From Pseudomonas corrugata (lineage in GTDB: Bacteria; Pseudomonadota; Gammaproteobacteria; Pseudomonadales; Pseudomonadaceae), in NCBI RefSeq assembly GCF_001269905.1, contig NZ_LHVK01000015.1, forward strand, positions 1 through 64,000: a stretch of 64,000 nucleotides of DNA. Reading direction: 5' to 3'. The translations under genes and the position numbers were made by a program. The notes under the pieces were generated by a model. It was given only the letters and a program-made list of their open reading frames with translations, ran no database searches and had not been told where the DNA came from. Below, one piece after another: positions 7,860 to 16,948 of this stretch. Position 1 is the stretch's first letter. The number at the start of each line of letters is the position of its first letter.

Positions 7860-9010
7860 CTGCAAACGGGCCGGGGCTTGAAGGTCATCAGCAGCAGCGC
7901 CAGCAGGATCGATACAAGAATGAACCCGGCCGCCGCAAAACCGACGCTGCCCAGGCCCAATGTATCGATGACTCGCCCGCCGACCATCGCTCCGAGACCG
8001 ATCCCCAGGTTGGCACCAGCAATGTTCAGCGACGCCGCAAAGGCTGGCGCTTGCGGTGCTGCCTTCATCAATCGCACATGGCTGACCAGGAACAGCGCGG
8101 CCTGGGTCACGCCCCAGATCGCCATCGCCGCGGCCAGCCACAAGGCCGAATGAATGCTTGGCACCAACGCTACCATACCGCCGATCATGAACAGGCAGAA
8201 CACCATCGACGCCATCAGGGGATGCCGATCCACCGCCCGGCCACCCAGGGAATTGCCCACCAGCCCCACGGCGCCGAACCCCATCAGGCACCAACCGACC
8301 AGCGTGCCATCGAACCCGGCGAGACGTTCGAGGATGTCGGCCAGGTAGGTGTAGGCGGTGAACATGCCGCTGAACACCAGGATCGACAACAGCACATGGC
8401 CTTGCATCAACGGACTGCGCAGGATCTTGAACTGCGAGCGGAAGCTGACCTGATGCAAGTGCAGGTTGGTTTTCGGCAGGTAGATGAACAGCAATAACGC
8501 CTTGGCGAAAGCGATGACGGCCAGGATCGCGAAAGCACTGCGCCAGCCGAATGCATCGGAAATCAGCGTTCCCACCGGAATCCCGAATACCGTGGCGCAG
8601 ACAATGCCGAAGCCGATCCGGGCGATGGCCCGTCCGGCGTGTTGCGGCCCGACAATGTCCACCGCTGTCTCGCTGGCCAGCGCCCAGAACACTGGCAGGC
8701 CGAGGGCAGGGATCAATCGGGCAATGGCCATGACCCAGATATCGGGGGCAACGGCCGCCAATGTGTTGGCCAGGCCGAACATCAGCAGTACGCTGATAAA
8801 CAGCCTGCGTCGCTCGAAACGGGCAAACCAGGCTGTCAGGAATGGCCCGAACGCCGCTACCGTAAACGCGAACAATGTCACCAGCAATCCGGCCTGGGGA
8901 ATGCTGACGTGCAGGTCGCGAGCGATGGATGGCAGCAGGCCAACAATGATGAATTCCGTGGTCAGCACGGTGAAACCGGCGGCCGACAGCAGGAAAATGG
9001 GTAACAACAT
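7856..9010 (-). CDS. MFS transporter, DHA1 (drug:H+ antiporter-1) type
   Basis: 384 residues from ATG 9010, about 12 transmembrane helices. The opening MLLPIFLLSAAGFTVLTTEF followed by IIVGLLPSIARDLHVS is the AraJ/YdhP-like efflux signature; FARFERRRLFI is the loop 2-3 motif. Likely a proton-driven exporter in the inner membrane, substrate unknown. The longer N-terminal frame to 9124 lacks a ribosome site and family support. Converges on nhaR with a 4-base overlap. Confidence 0.85.
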   Translation of the reverse strand: MLLPIFLLSAAGFTVLTTEFIIVGLLPSIARDLHVSIPQAGLLVTLFAFTVAAFGPFLTAWFARFERRRLFISVLLMFGLANTLAAVAPDIWVMAIARLIPALGLPVFWALASETAVDIVGPQHAGRAIARIGFGIVCATVFGIPVGTLISDAFGWRSAFAILAVIAFAKALLLFIYLPKTNLHLHQVSFRSQFKILRSPLMQGHVLLSILVFSGMFTAYTYLADILERLAGFDGTLVGWCLMGFGAVGLVGNSLGGRAVDRHPLMASMVFCLFMIGGMVALVPSIHSALWLAAAMAIWGVTQAALFLVSHVRLMKAAPQAPAFAASLNIAGANLGIGLGAMVGGRVIDTLGLGSVGFAAAGFILVSILLALLLMTFKPRPVCS

Positions 9011-9293
9011 GCAGAACTCCGACAAAACGACAACACCAGCGTTGGCTTGAGGGCCCGCTGGAGGAAGAGAGAGGTGAGAGAATCCAAGCCTAACAGAATG
9101 TGGGCCGCAGACAAATGTGCTCAAACACCTGAGTGACGGATCGTCACAGGTCCGTCAGATTCTTTACCGGGCTGTGCTAAAGTCCGCGACCCGCAAACAT
9201 CGAACATTTCTTCCGGTCCCGCTCATGTGGCCTGCCCGCTTGTTGCCCTGAACGTCGACCATTGCCCACAACAAAAAACACATGGATAGCCGT

Positions 9294-10526
9294 ATGACTG
9301 CTTTATCCCCGTCCCTTTTGCAACGCTTCAAACGCACCAGCCTGGTCACGCAAATCGTCATCGGTCTGATCATTGGTATTGCGTTGGCCTGGCTGGCCCC
9401 GGACGTAGCCAAATCCACCGCATTCATTGGCAAGGTCTTCGTATCCGCCCTCAAGGCCGTGGCTCCCATCCTGGTGTTCGTGCTGGTCATGGCTTCGATC
9501 GCCAACCATAAGCAAGGCCAGGAAACCCATATCCGTCCGATCCTGTTCCTGTACCTGCTGGGCACCTTCGCGGCGGCGGTGGTTGCGGTCGTTGCCAGTG
9601 CCCTGTTTCCATCCAGCCTGGTCTTGTCCGCCCAGGACGTCGCTGTCACCGCTCCCGGTGGCATTGGTGAAGTGCTGCAGAGCCTGCTGCTCAGCGTGGT
9701 GGACAACCCGGTCCGGGCGCTGACCAGCGGTAATTTCATCGGCATCCTGGCCTGGGCCATTGGCCTGGGCATAGCCTTGCGCCATGCCGGCGAGACCACA
9801 CGCACCATGCTTGATGACCTGTCCAACGGCGTGACCGCGATCGTGCGCCTGGTGATCCGCTTCGCCCCGCTGGGGATTTTCGGGCTGGTCGCGTCGACCC
9901 TGGCCACCTCAGGCTTCGGCGCCCTGCTCGGTTACCTGCACCTGTTGACCGTGCTAATCGGCTGCATGCTGTTCGTCGCACTGGTGGTCAACCCGCTGAT
10001 CGTGTTCTGGAAACTGCGTCGCAACCCATATCCGCTGGTATTCACTTGCCTGCGCGAAAGCGGCATCACCGCGTTCTTCACCCGCAGTTCAGCGGCCAAC
10101 ATCCCGGTGAACCTGGAGTTGAGCAAACGCCTGGGCCTGCACGAGGACACCTACTCGATATCGATTCCGCTGGGCGCGACCATCAACATGGCCGGCGCCG
10201 CCATCACCATTACAGTGCTGTCCCTGGCCGCGGTACATACCCTGGGGATCGTGGTCGATATTCCGACAGCGGTGCTGCTGAGCGTTGTCGCGGCCGTTTG
10301 CGCTTGCGGGGCGTCTGGCGTAGCCGGCGGTTCGCTGCTGCTGATCCCCCTGGCATGCAGCCTGTTCGGCATCCCGAGCGAAATCGCCATGCAGGTGGTT
10401 GCCGTGGGATTCATCATCGGCGTCCTGCAGGATTCGGCGGAGACGGCATTGAATTCTTCCACCGATGTGCTGTTCACCGCAGCGGCTTGCCTGGGTGAGG
10501 AAGAAAGGCTTGCGCGCACGGCATAA
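9294..10526 (+). CDS. sstT: Serine/threonine:Na+ symporter SstT
   Basis: About 410 residues, very close to E. coli SstT. It imports serine and threonine with sodium across the inner membrane (dicarboxylate/amino acid:cation symporter fold). Recognised blocks: VMASIANHKQGQETHIRPIL, FFTRSSAANIPVN, SIPLGATINMAGAAITITV, GASGVAGGSLLLIPLAC and SAETALNSSTDVLFTAAAC. I prefer ATG 9294 (MTALSPSLLQRF), which aligns with the E. coli start; ATG 9282 in frame adds four residues. Neither has a strong ribosome site. Confidence 0.95.
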   Translation: MTALSPSLLQRFKRTSLVTQIVIGLIIGIALAWLAPDVAKSTAFIGKVFVSALKAVAPILVFVLVMASIANHKQGQETHIRPILFLYLLGTFAAAVVAVVASALFPSSLVLSAQDVAVTAPGGIGEVLQSLLLSVVDNPVRALTSGNFIGILAWAIGLGIALRHAGETTRTMLDDLSNGVTAIVRLVIRFAPLGIFGLVASTLATSGFGALLGYLHLLTVLIGCMLFVALVVNPLIVFWKLRRNPYPLVFTCLRESGITAFFTRSSAANIPVNLELSKRLGLHEDTYSISIPLGATINMAGAAITITVLSLAAVHTLGIVVDIPTAVLLSVVAAVCACGASGVAGGSLLLIPLACSLFGIPSEIAMQVVAVGFIIGVLQDSAETALNSSTDVLFTAAACLGEEERLARTA

Positions 10527-10550
10527 CCGTTGCGGTGGATGCATCACCGT

Positions 10551-10620
10551 CATCGCGAGCAGGCTCGCTCCCACAGGGGCCAGCGGCAACCACAATGTGG
10601 GAGCGAGCCTGCTCGCGATA
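10551..10620. repeat. REP pair, inverted (GTGGGAGC family)
   Basis: CGCGAGCAGGCTCGCTCCCACA (first half within 10551-10575) faces its inverted copy ending in TGCTCGCGA at 10620. It lies between sstT and the shared terminator. Confidence 0.9.
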
Positions 10621-10658
10621 GCGGAGGTATATACGCCAAGGACATGACAGACAGCCAC

Positions 10659-10697
10659 AAAAAAGCCCGGAACGGCTCACACCGTTCCGGGCTTTTT
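10659..10697. terminator. Bidirectional terminator between sstT and the DUF1993 gene
   Basis: The stem AAAGCCCGGAACGG / CCGTTCCGGGCTTT with A and T tracts on both sides can end transcription from either convergent gene. Confidence 0.88.
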
Positions 10698-10710
10698 CAT
10701 GGCTGTGAGC

Positions 10711-11220
10711 TTAGAACGCGCCCATGTAGTCGCGCTTGCCCACTTCCACACCGTTATGACGCAGCAGCGCATAGGTAGTGGTGACGTGGAAGAAGAATTG
10801 CGGCAGGCCGTAGGTCAGCAGGTAGTTCTGACCGGTAAAGCGCTTTTCCTTCGGCGTGCCCGGACGGGTGACGATCTCGATGTTCTCCTTGCCATCGACC
10901 TGCTCGGGGCTGATGCCATCGATGAAGGCCAGTACCTTGGTGATCAGGGCTTGCAGCTCGGCGAAGGTAGTTTCGCTGTCGTCATACTTGGGCACTTCAA
11001 TCTCGGCCAGGCGAGCGGACACGCCCTTGGCGAAATCCACGGCGATCTGCACCTGACGCACCAGCGGAAACATGTCCGGGTACAGGCGGGCTTGCAGGAA
11101 AGCGTTCGGGTCGATGTTTTTCGCAGTCGCGTGGGCTTCGGCCTTGTTCAGGACGTCGCTCATGGCGTTGAGCATCTGCTTGAAAACCGGGATGGAAGCG
11201 GCGTACAGGGAAATAGTCAT
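10711..11220 (-). CDS. DUF1993 family protein
   Basis: 169 residues, soluble and mainly helical, matching the DUF1993 layout: MTISLYAASIPVFKQMLNAM at the start, LYPDMFPLVRQVQIAVDFAK in the middle, and FTGQNYLLTYGLPQFFFHVT near the end. The family has a DinB-like helix bundle by my recollection; its function is not known. Stand-alone gene ending at the shared terminator. Confidence 0.88.
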   Translation of the reverse strand: MTISLYAASIPVFKQMLNAMSDVLNKAEAHATAKNIDPNAFLQARLYPDMFPLVRQVQIAVDFAKGVSARLAEIEVPKYDDSETTFAELQALITKVLAFIDGISPEQVDGKENIEIVTRPGTPKEKRFTGQNYLLTYGLPQFFFHVTTTYALLRHNGVEVGKRDYMGAF

Positions 11221-11350
11221 GGCGATCTCATGCAGGTGAGAGGAAAGAAATACATCAAACGGAGGCGATTATAGCCACGGCTTGTTGCACACCTTGTCTT
11301 TTATTGCGCAAGGATTAGGCTAGGCGGCTTCACAGCATAGGGGACGCGCG

Positions 11351-11998
11351 ATGAGCATCGAAGAACAAGGCCAGGCCGAAGAACCACGGCTCAACAGCAC
11401 GGAAATCCGCATCCTTGGTGCCCTGGTCGAAAAACAGGCCACCAACCCGGAAACCTACCCGCTGACCCTCAACGCCCTGGTACTGGCCTGCAACCAGAAA
11501 ACCAGCCGTGAACCGGTGATGAACCTCACACCTGGCCAAGTCGGCCAGAGCTTGCGGGCACTGGAGGGCCGCGGCTTTAGCAAATTGGTCATGGGCAGCC
11601 GCGCCGACCGCTGGGAGCATCGGGTCGACAAGGCCCTGGAGCTGGTGCCGGCCCAGGTCATCCTGATGGGCCTGCTGTTCCTGCGCGGCCCACAAACGGT
11701 CAACGAGCTATTGACCCGTAGCGGTCGCATGCATGATTTCGAAGACACCGACCAGGTGTTGCATCAACTTGAACGCCTGATTGCCCGAGGACTGGCGCTG
11801 CTGGTGCCACGCCTGGCCGGACAGCGGGAAGACCGCTACGTCCACGCCATGGGCGACCCGGCGGAGATTGAAGCGATCCTCGCCGCCCGCCAGCACCCGG
11901 TGGAGCGCGGTGCCGGCAGCGGCGTGTCGCTGGAGCGCATCGAAGAACTCGAAGCCCGAATCGCGGCGCTGGAAGAACGGCTCGCGCGGCTGGAATAG
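11351..11998 (+). CDS. yceH: YceH family (DUF480/UPF0502) protein
   Basis: 215 residues. Two tandem winged-helix domains: residues about 12-95 (LNSTEIRILGALVEKQATNP, LTLNALVLACNQKTSREPVM) and about 100-165 (VILMGLLFLRGPQTVNELL). The C-terminus from about 193 is a short coiled coil (LERIEELEARIAALEERLAR). YceH-type proteins are conserved in gammaproteobacteria without a settled function. ATG 11351 is preceded by GGGGACGCGCG. Confidence 0.9.
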   Translation: MSIEEQGQAEEPRLNSTEIRILGALVEKQATNPETYPLTLNALVLACNQKTSREPVMNLTPGQVGQSLRALEGRGFSKLVMGSRADRWEHRVDKALELVPAQVILMGLLFLRGPQTVNELLTRSGRMHDFEDTDQVLHQLERLIARGLALLVPRLAGQREDRYVHAMGDPAEIEAILAARQHPVERGAGSGVSLERIEELEARIAALEERLARLE

Positions 11999-12001
11999 GT
12001 C

Positions 12002-12823
12002 CTATGCGGACCGGGCAAACGCTACGGCTTTCTCGAACTGTTCCAGGCTGGGCCGCACACCGGTATACAACACGAACTGCTCCAGAGCCTGGATCGCAAC
12101 CACCTCCAACCCGGTGATGACCCGTTTGCCCTCAGCCCGGGCTCGAACGATCAGCGGCGTTTCCGACGGAATTGCCACCACATCGAACACGGTCTCGGCC
12201 GCGGCGATAGCGTCGGGCTCAAACGCCAGATGATCGGCTTCCGGCCCCCCGGCCATGCCGATCGGCGTGACATTGATCAGCATCCGGGGATGCTGATCGC
12301 CCAGTTCAGTTTGCCACTCATACCCCAGGGACTCGGCCAGGGCCCGTCCGGCGGTTTCGTTGCGGGCAACGATCAGCCCCTGCTTATAGCCGCCGTCACG
12401 CAGGGCGCTGGCCACGGCCTTGGCCATCCCGCCGCTGCCGCGCAGGGCGAAGGTCGAATCTTTGGGCACGGCATGGGTGTGCAGCAATTGAGCGACGGCG
12501 ATGTAGTCGGTGTTATACGCCTTCAAATGGCCATCAGTGTTGACGATGGTATTGATGGACTGGATCGCCGCGGCGGAGGCGTCCAGCTCATCGACCAAGG
12601 CTATGCAGGCTTCCTTGAACGGCATCGATACCCCGCACCCGCGAATGCCCAGCGCGCGGATACCGCCGACCGCACCGGGCAAGTCCCGACTGCTGAAGGC
12701 CTTGTAGTAGAAATTCAGGCCCAGCTGCTCGTACAGGTGATTATGAAAACGCAGGCCGAAATTCCCGGGACGCCCCGACAGCGACATGCACAACTGGGTG
12801 TCTTTGTTGGGATTGATTTGCAT
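12002..12823 (-). CDS. Shikimate dehydrogenase-like (AroE superfamily) protein
   Basis: 273 residues from ATG 12823, chosen for AAGGAA upstream; a GTG at 12844 in frame is less likely. The fold is that of AroE: substrate domain to about residue 105, then a Rossmann domain (ALRGSGGMAKAVASALRDGG) and NVTPIGM. The catalytic Lys (SMPFKEA) and Asp (YNTDYIA) are kept. The usual S-x-S shikimate carboxylate motif near the start is not: SGRPGNFGLRFHN replaces the typical SxSPxxHN. The substrate may thus differ from shikimate. Pseudomonads usually have a separate housekeeping aroE. Confidence 0.82.
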   Translation of the reverse strand: MQINPNKDTQLCMSLSGRPGNFGLRFHNHLYEQLGLNFYYKAFSSRDLPGAVGGIRALGIRGCGVSMPFKEACIALVDELDASAAAIQSINTIVNTDGHLKAYNTDYIAVAQLLHTHAVPKDSTFALRGSGGMAKAVASALRDGGYKQGLIVARNETAGRALAESLGYEWQTELGDQHPRMLINVTPIGMAGGPEADHLAFEPDAIAAAETVFDVVAIPSETPLIVRARAEGKRVITGLEVVAIQALEQFVLYTGVRPSLEQFEKAVAFARSA

Positions 12824-12990
12824 GTTTGTTTCCTTTGCATTCACTTTCTGACAAGCGGGATCACCGCCCGCCCGACCTTACACAATATTTACCCAACGGC
12901 GGTGCAAATCCTGGGAAAATCGTTGTCAGAGCAAGTATCCCCGTGACCCTATATCGGTCTGTTACAAACGGGGCCAGACGAGGAATCACC

Positions 12991-13341
12991 ATGAATCGTA
13001 AACTCCCTGTCATCGCCCTGCTCATGGGGGCACTCGCGGTCACCGGCCAGGCATCCGCCCATGGTCGCGGTGGTTGGGAGGGGCCCGCAGTGTTTGGTGC
13101 AATCGTCGGTTCGGCTATTGTCGGCTCGGCGCTCATCAACCGTGACCGGCCGGTGTACGTGCAACAACCGGTCTACGTCCAGCCGCAACCGGTTTATGTC
13201 CAACAACCCCCACCGGTCTATTACGAGCCACAGCCGGTGTACATCGAGCGGCCTATCTACTATCGCCCGGCGCCGGTGTATTACGGGCCACCACGGGGCT
13301 ACTACTACGGCCCACCACGCGGTCATTACGGTCGCTGGTAA
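12991..13341 (+). CDS. Secreted Pro/Tyr/Val repeat protein
   Basis: 116 residues from ATG 12991, with GAGGAA seven bases before. A signal peptide (KLPVIALLMGALAVTGQASA) is followed by a Gly-rich segment and then imperfect repeats of QPVYVQ/PPPVYYEPQ ending with YYGPPRGYYYGPPRGHYG. Likely exported, perhaps cell-surface or disordered; no enzyme motif. The terminator follows directly. Confidence 0.75.
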   Translation: MNRKLPVIALLMGALAVTGQASAHGRGGWEGPAVFGAIVGSAIVGSALINRDRPVYVQQPVYVQPQPVYVQQPPPVYYEPQPVYIERPIYYRPAPVYYGPPRGYYYGPPRGHYGRW

Positions 13342-13346
13342 CCGAA

Positions 13347-13388
13347 CAAAAAACAGCCTGTGATCAAGGATCACAGGCTGTTTTTTTA
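13347..13388 (+). terminator. Rho-independent terminator
   Basis: A 13-bp perfect stem (ACAGCCTGTGATC / GATCACAGGCTGT, loop AAG) followed by a run of T; A tracts on the other side could serve the opposite strand too. Confidence 0.9.
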
Positions 13389-13405
13389 TGTGAACACCAC
13401 AAAAC

Positions 13406-13436
13406 CTGTGGGAGCGGGCTTGCTCGCTCCCACAGG
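13406..13436. repeat. Single REP unit (palindromic)
   Basis: CTGTGGGAGCG, eight-base loop, CGCTCCCACAG. An 11-bp perfect hairpin of the GTGGGAGC family between the repeat-protein gene and the permease gene. Confidence 0.85.
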
Positions 13437-13466
13437 GGATTTGCCGCTGATGCTCAGTTGGCAAAG

Positions 13467-14987
13467 TCAGACATGTTCACTGCTTTTCAGTCGTACCGGC
13501 CCATGCTCCGCGGTCGGGTGGGAAGGCTCTTCCAGCACCGGAATCTCGTTGCCGTCACAGTCATGCAGCTTGCCGTCGCTGAAATAGTCGCCTTCACGCA
13601 GCGCCGCCAGGTCCTGATAACGCAGCACCCGCTCAGTGCCGGCGGCAAAGACTGATTGCTGATCGGAGTTGCCTGCGGTGAAGTGATTGAAGGCCAGGTT
13701 CAGGATGATCGCCATGATCGCCGAGGAACTGATGCCCGAATGGAAGATCGTCGCGAACCAGCTCGGGAAATGGTCGTAGAAGCCTGGCGCGGCGATGGGG
13801 ATCATGCCGAAGCCGATGGAGGTGGCAACGATGATCAGATTGACATTGTTGCGGTAGTCCACTTTCGACAGGGTTCGGATGCCGCTGGCGGCCACGGTAC
13901 CGAACAGCACGATACCCGCGCCCCCCAAGACCGAAGTGGGTACCGCAGCGATCAGCCGGCCCATGAATGGCAACAACCCCAGTACCACCAGGAACACGCC
14001 TCCCGTGGCCACCACGAAACGGCTCTTGATCCCAGTCACTGCCACCAGGCCGACGTTCTGGGCAAAAGCACTCTGGGTGAAGGAACCGAAGATCGGCGCG
14101 ATCATGCTCGACAGCATGTCGGCCCGCAGACCGTTACCCAAGCGCCTTGAGTCGACCTTGGTGTCGATGATCTCGCCCACCGCCAGGATGTCGGCCGAGG
14201 TTTCCACCAGGGTCACCATGATCACGATGCACATCGACAGGATCGCGGCGATGTGGAAGGTCGGCATGCCGAAGTGAAATGGCGTGGGAAAGCCGAACAT
14301 CGGGCCTTCGCCAACGGATGAAAAGTCCGCCATGCCAAGGAACACCGCGATCACCGTCCCAATGACCATCGCCAGCAGAATCGACAAGCGGGAAATGGTC
14401 GCGCTGCCCATCTTGCTGAGCAACAGCACCAGCACCAGCGTGACCGCAGCCAGGCCGATGTTGGCCATGCTGCCGAAATCAGCGGCGTGACTGTTGCCGC
14501 CCATGGCCCAGCGCGCTGCTACCGGCATCAACGTCAGGCCAATGGTGGTGATGACGATGCCGGTGACCAGTGGCGGAAAGAAACGAGTGATTCGCGAGAA
14601 CACCGGTGTGATCAGCAAACCGATCAGGGACGCGGCGACCACGGCCCCCAGGATGGCTTGGAAGCCGCCCTCTCCGCCAGTTCCGACAATCGCCACCATG
14701 GTCGCAACACCGGAGAACGATACGCCTTGCACCAACGGCAGTTGGCAACCGAAAAACGGCAGGCCGAGGGTTTGCAACAGGGTCGCCAGCCCCCCTGCAA
14801 ACAATGACGCTGCAATCAACAGGCCGATGTCCGCCGAGGACAGACCTGCCGCCTGGCCGATGATCAAGGGCACCGCGACAATACCGCCGTACATGGTCAA
14901 CACGTGCTGCAGGCCGTAAGCCATATTCGCGCCGACACCAAGGTTTTCGTCCTCGGGCCGTGGGAGTGAAACATGGGGCGTTTTCAT
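13467..14987 (-). CDS. NCS2 family purine (xanthine/urate-type) permease
   Basis: 506 residues, about 14 transmembrane helices. NCS2 hallmarks: NMAYGLQHVLTMYGGIVAVP at the start, the QLPLVQGVSF segment, ETSADILAVGEI, and the signature QNVGLVAVTGIKSR. The ETSADIxAVGEI form is that of xanthine/uric acid carriers rather than uracil carriers, by recollection. It has a soluble C-terminal tail of about 60 residues. It imports purines with protons at the inner membrane. A palindromic operator candidate lies about 70 bases upstream. Confidence 0.9.
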   Translation of the reverse strand: MKTPHVSLPRPEDENLGVGANMAYGLQHVLTMYGGIVAVPLIIGQAAGLSSADIGLLIAASLFAGGLATLLQTLGLPFFGCQLPLVQGVSFSGVATMVAIVGTGGEGGFQAILGAVVAASLIGLLITPVFSRITRFFPPLVTGIVITTIGLTLMPVAARWAMGGNSHAADFGSMANIGLAAVTLVLVLLLSKMGSATISRLSILLAMVIGTVIAVFLGMADFSSVGEGPMFGFPTPFHFGMPTFHIAAILSMCIVIMVTLVETSADILAVGEIIDTKVDSRRLGNGLRADMLSSMIAPIFGSFTQSAFAQNVGLVAVTGIKSRFVVATGGVFLVVLGLLPFMGRLIAAVPTSVLGGAGIVLFGTVAASGIRTLSKVDYRNNVNLIIVATSIGFGMIPIAAPGFYDHFPSWFATIFHSGISSSAIMAIILNLAFNHFTAGNSDQQSVFAAGTERVLRYQDLAALREGDYFSDGKLHDCDGNEIPVLEEPSHPTAEHGPVRLKSSEHV

Positions 14988-15056
14988 GGTTCGGGGGTTC
15001 CCTGTTTTTTTGTTATGGGCACACTGTATTCAAAACTCAGGACAAATGTCCATAGA

Positions 15057-15068
15057 GTTGTATACAAC
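15057..15068. promoter_or_regulatory. Palindromic operator candidate upstream of the purine permease
   Basis: GTTGTATACAAC is a perfect 12-base palindrome, 70 bases before the permease ATG. Operators with a TTGTATACAA core are typical of GntR-family (FCD type) regulators. Which protein binds is not visible here. Confidence 0.45.
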
Positions 15069-15132
15069 TTTCCATCACCGCATCAACGCGGCAAGGGAAC
15101 TTGCCCTGCCCGAGTAGCGAAACGCCCCCCCC

Positions 15133-15186
15133 CTAGTGGCCTGTGTGGCTAATTCGTTTACTCAAATCAACCGTACAGGCCACTAG
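15133..15186. repeat. Inverted repeat with 12-base perfect arms
   Basis: CTAGTGGCCTGT (15133-15144) and ACAGGCCACTAG (15175-15186) enclose 30 bases. The right arm covers the stop codon of the arylamine N-acetyltransferase gene. A run of C (G on the minus strand) borders the left arm. It may be a terminator hairpin without a T tract or a small mobile repeat. Confidence 0.7.
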
Positions 15187-16001
15187 ATAAGCCCCGCCAC
15201 CGCAGGTCGTAACAACTCCCGTGGCGGTACCCGCAGGCCGAATTCGTTTTCCAACAGATCGATCAGTTCATCGGCATCGGTGATAAGCCGTCGCACGCTC
15301 TCCTGCCCCATCCGGTGCACGGCATAGCTGTTGCCGTTGAGGGTCTTGCGCAAACCGTCACCAGTGCGGGCCACCATCAGCCGGCCCATGAACGGGGAGT
15401 CAGGATGGTTGCAGACGTACCAGTTACCCAGGGTGTAGTCGATCTCCTCCTGGCGTTGAAGGTCGAACAGGTACATCGGTCGCCACTCGCCCCCAACGTT
15501 GGCACGCAGCAGGTAGCCGTCCGGATGGTCCTCGATGCGATACGGCTCATGGGGAGTAGCCTGGATGTCACGGCTGTCCAGAAGCAGTGGCCCGGTGGGA
15601 ACCATGCCACCAAAGCCGACATCGGTGGTGTAGCGCACGCCGCCAATCGTTACCAGGCTCAGGCGATGGGTCCGGGCGGTCCAAGCGCCCTCGGGGGCGT
15701 TCATCACCACACGGCCGGTGATTCCGCGGGCGTCGAAACCCAGTTCCTGCAGCAGGGCCAGGAACAACTGGTTGAGCTCGTAGCAGTAGCCGCCACGGCC
15801 CTGCTCGAAAACCTTGCGCTCCACCGACTCGAAATCGATGGGCACCGGTTGGCGCAGCAGCGTCGAGAGGGTTTCAAAGGAGAATTCGGCCGTGTGGCGA
15901 TTTTGAAGCTGGCGCAATGTATCGAGCGTCGGGGCTGGCGGGGTGTCGAAGCCCAAGCGTTGCAGATAACGGCGCGAATCGCTCAGTCGGGGCTGGCTCA
16001 T
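15183..16001 (-). CDS. Arylamine N-acetyltransferase
   Basis: 272 residues from ATG 16001. It moves acetyl from acetyl-CoA to arylamines or hydrazines. The catalytic triad is intact: Cys in GGYCYELN near residue 69, His in ARTHRLSLV near 107 and Asp in TTDVGFGG near 122. The N-terminal RYLQRLGF and the FETLSTLLRQPVPI segment fit the family. An upstream in-frame extension to 16046 lacks support. xthA starts 115 bases away in the same direction but with its own spacing, so co-transcription is uncertain. Confidence 0.92.
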   Translation of the reverse strand: MSQPRLSDSRRYLQRLGFDTPPAPTLDTLRQLQNRHTAEFSFETLSTLLRQPVPIDFESVERKVFEQGRGGYCYELNQLFLALLQELGFDARGITGRVVMNAPEGAWTARTHRLSLVTIGGVRYTTDVGFGGMVPTGPLLLDSRDIQATPHEPYRIEDHPDGYLLRANVGGEWRPMYLFDLQRQEEIDYTLGNWYVCNHPDSPFMGRLMVARTGDGLRKTLNGNSYAVHRMGQESVRRLITDADELIDLLENEFGLRVPPRELLRPAVAGLI

Positions 16002-16116
16002 AAGGGTGTCCTTTTCCTGGTCCGGTGCAGGGCTGACAGGCAGCATGCTGTGTTTGGCGCCAGATATAAGGCATTACCCTTCCATAGACAACAACGGACC
16101 GAGATACGTTGGACTT

Positions 16117-16911
16117 TCAGCGCCGCTTGCGAGAAGCCAGCCGGATCCAGGTAGGGGCATGATCACTGGGGTGCGGCTGGTTCCTGACCCAGGCGTCCAC
16201 GCCCGCCTCACTCAGATAAGGGCTTGCCGCAGGGTTGAGCAGCAGGTGATCGATCCGCAGCCCGGAGTTTTTCTGCCAGTGCTGCCGGAAATAGTCCCAG
16301 AAGGTGTAGATCCGCTCGTCCGGGTACAACTGGCGCAGCGAGTCCGTCCAGCCTTGATCCAGCAACCGTTGGTAGCACTCGCGACTTTCGGGTTGCAGCA
16401 GCGCATCCTTGAGCCAGGAACGGGGGTTGTAGATATCCATGTCGGTGGGCACCACGTTGTAGTCGCCAGCCAGCACCACGGGATGATCGCTGGCCTGCAA
16501 CGCCTGGGCGTAATCAATCAGCCGTTCAAACCACGCCAGTTTGTAATCGAACTTGGGCCCTGGCTGCGGATTGCCGTTGGGCAGGTAAAGACAACCTACC
16601 AGCACGCCATGTACGGCCGCCTCCAGATAGCGGCTGTGGCTGTCGCCCTCATCGCCCGGCAAGCCGCGCCGGCTTTCCAGTGGTTGCGCGTCTCGGGCCA
16701 GTATCGCCACGCCGTTCCAGGATGCCTGGCCGTGCCAGATCGAGCCATACCCCACCGACTCCAGCTCGGCCGCCGGGAAATCCTTGTCGAGCGCCTTGAG
16801 TTCCTGAAGACAGGCGATGTCGGGTTTCTCCCGCTCCAGCCACTCCAGCAGGTTGGGCAGCCGGGCGCGAATGCCATTGATATTGAAAGTCGCGATGCGC
16901 AGCTTTTTCAT
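16117..16911 (-). CDS. xthA: Exodeoxyribonuclease III
   Basis: 264 residues from ATG 16911 (GAGG about seven bases upstream). Mg-dependent AP endonuclease and 3'-5' exonuclease of base-excision repair. Motifs: RIATFNINGIRARL, LQELKA with catalytic Glu, the LPNGNP loop, GDYNVVPTDMDIYNP, LRIDHLLL and the C-terminal SDHAPTW with the active-site His. Complete. Confidence 0.95.
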   Translation of the reverse strand: MKKLRIATFNINGIRARLPNLLEWLEREKPDIACLQELKALDKDFPAAELESVGYGSIWHGQASWNGVAILARDAQPLESRRGLPGDEGDSHSRYLEAAVHGVLVGCLYLPNGNPQPGPKFDYKLAWFERLIDYAQALQASDHPVVLAGDYNVVPTDMDIYNPRSWLKDALLQPESRECYQRLLDQGWTDSLRQLYPDERIYTFWDYFRQHWQKNSGLRIDHLLLNPAASPYLSEAGVDAWVRNQPHPSDHAPTWIRLASRKRR

Positions 16912-16948
16912 GGGCAAGGACCTCAAAGTGCCAGGACGTCAGGGGTTT

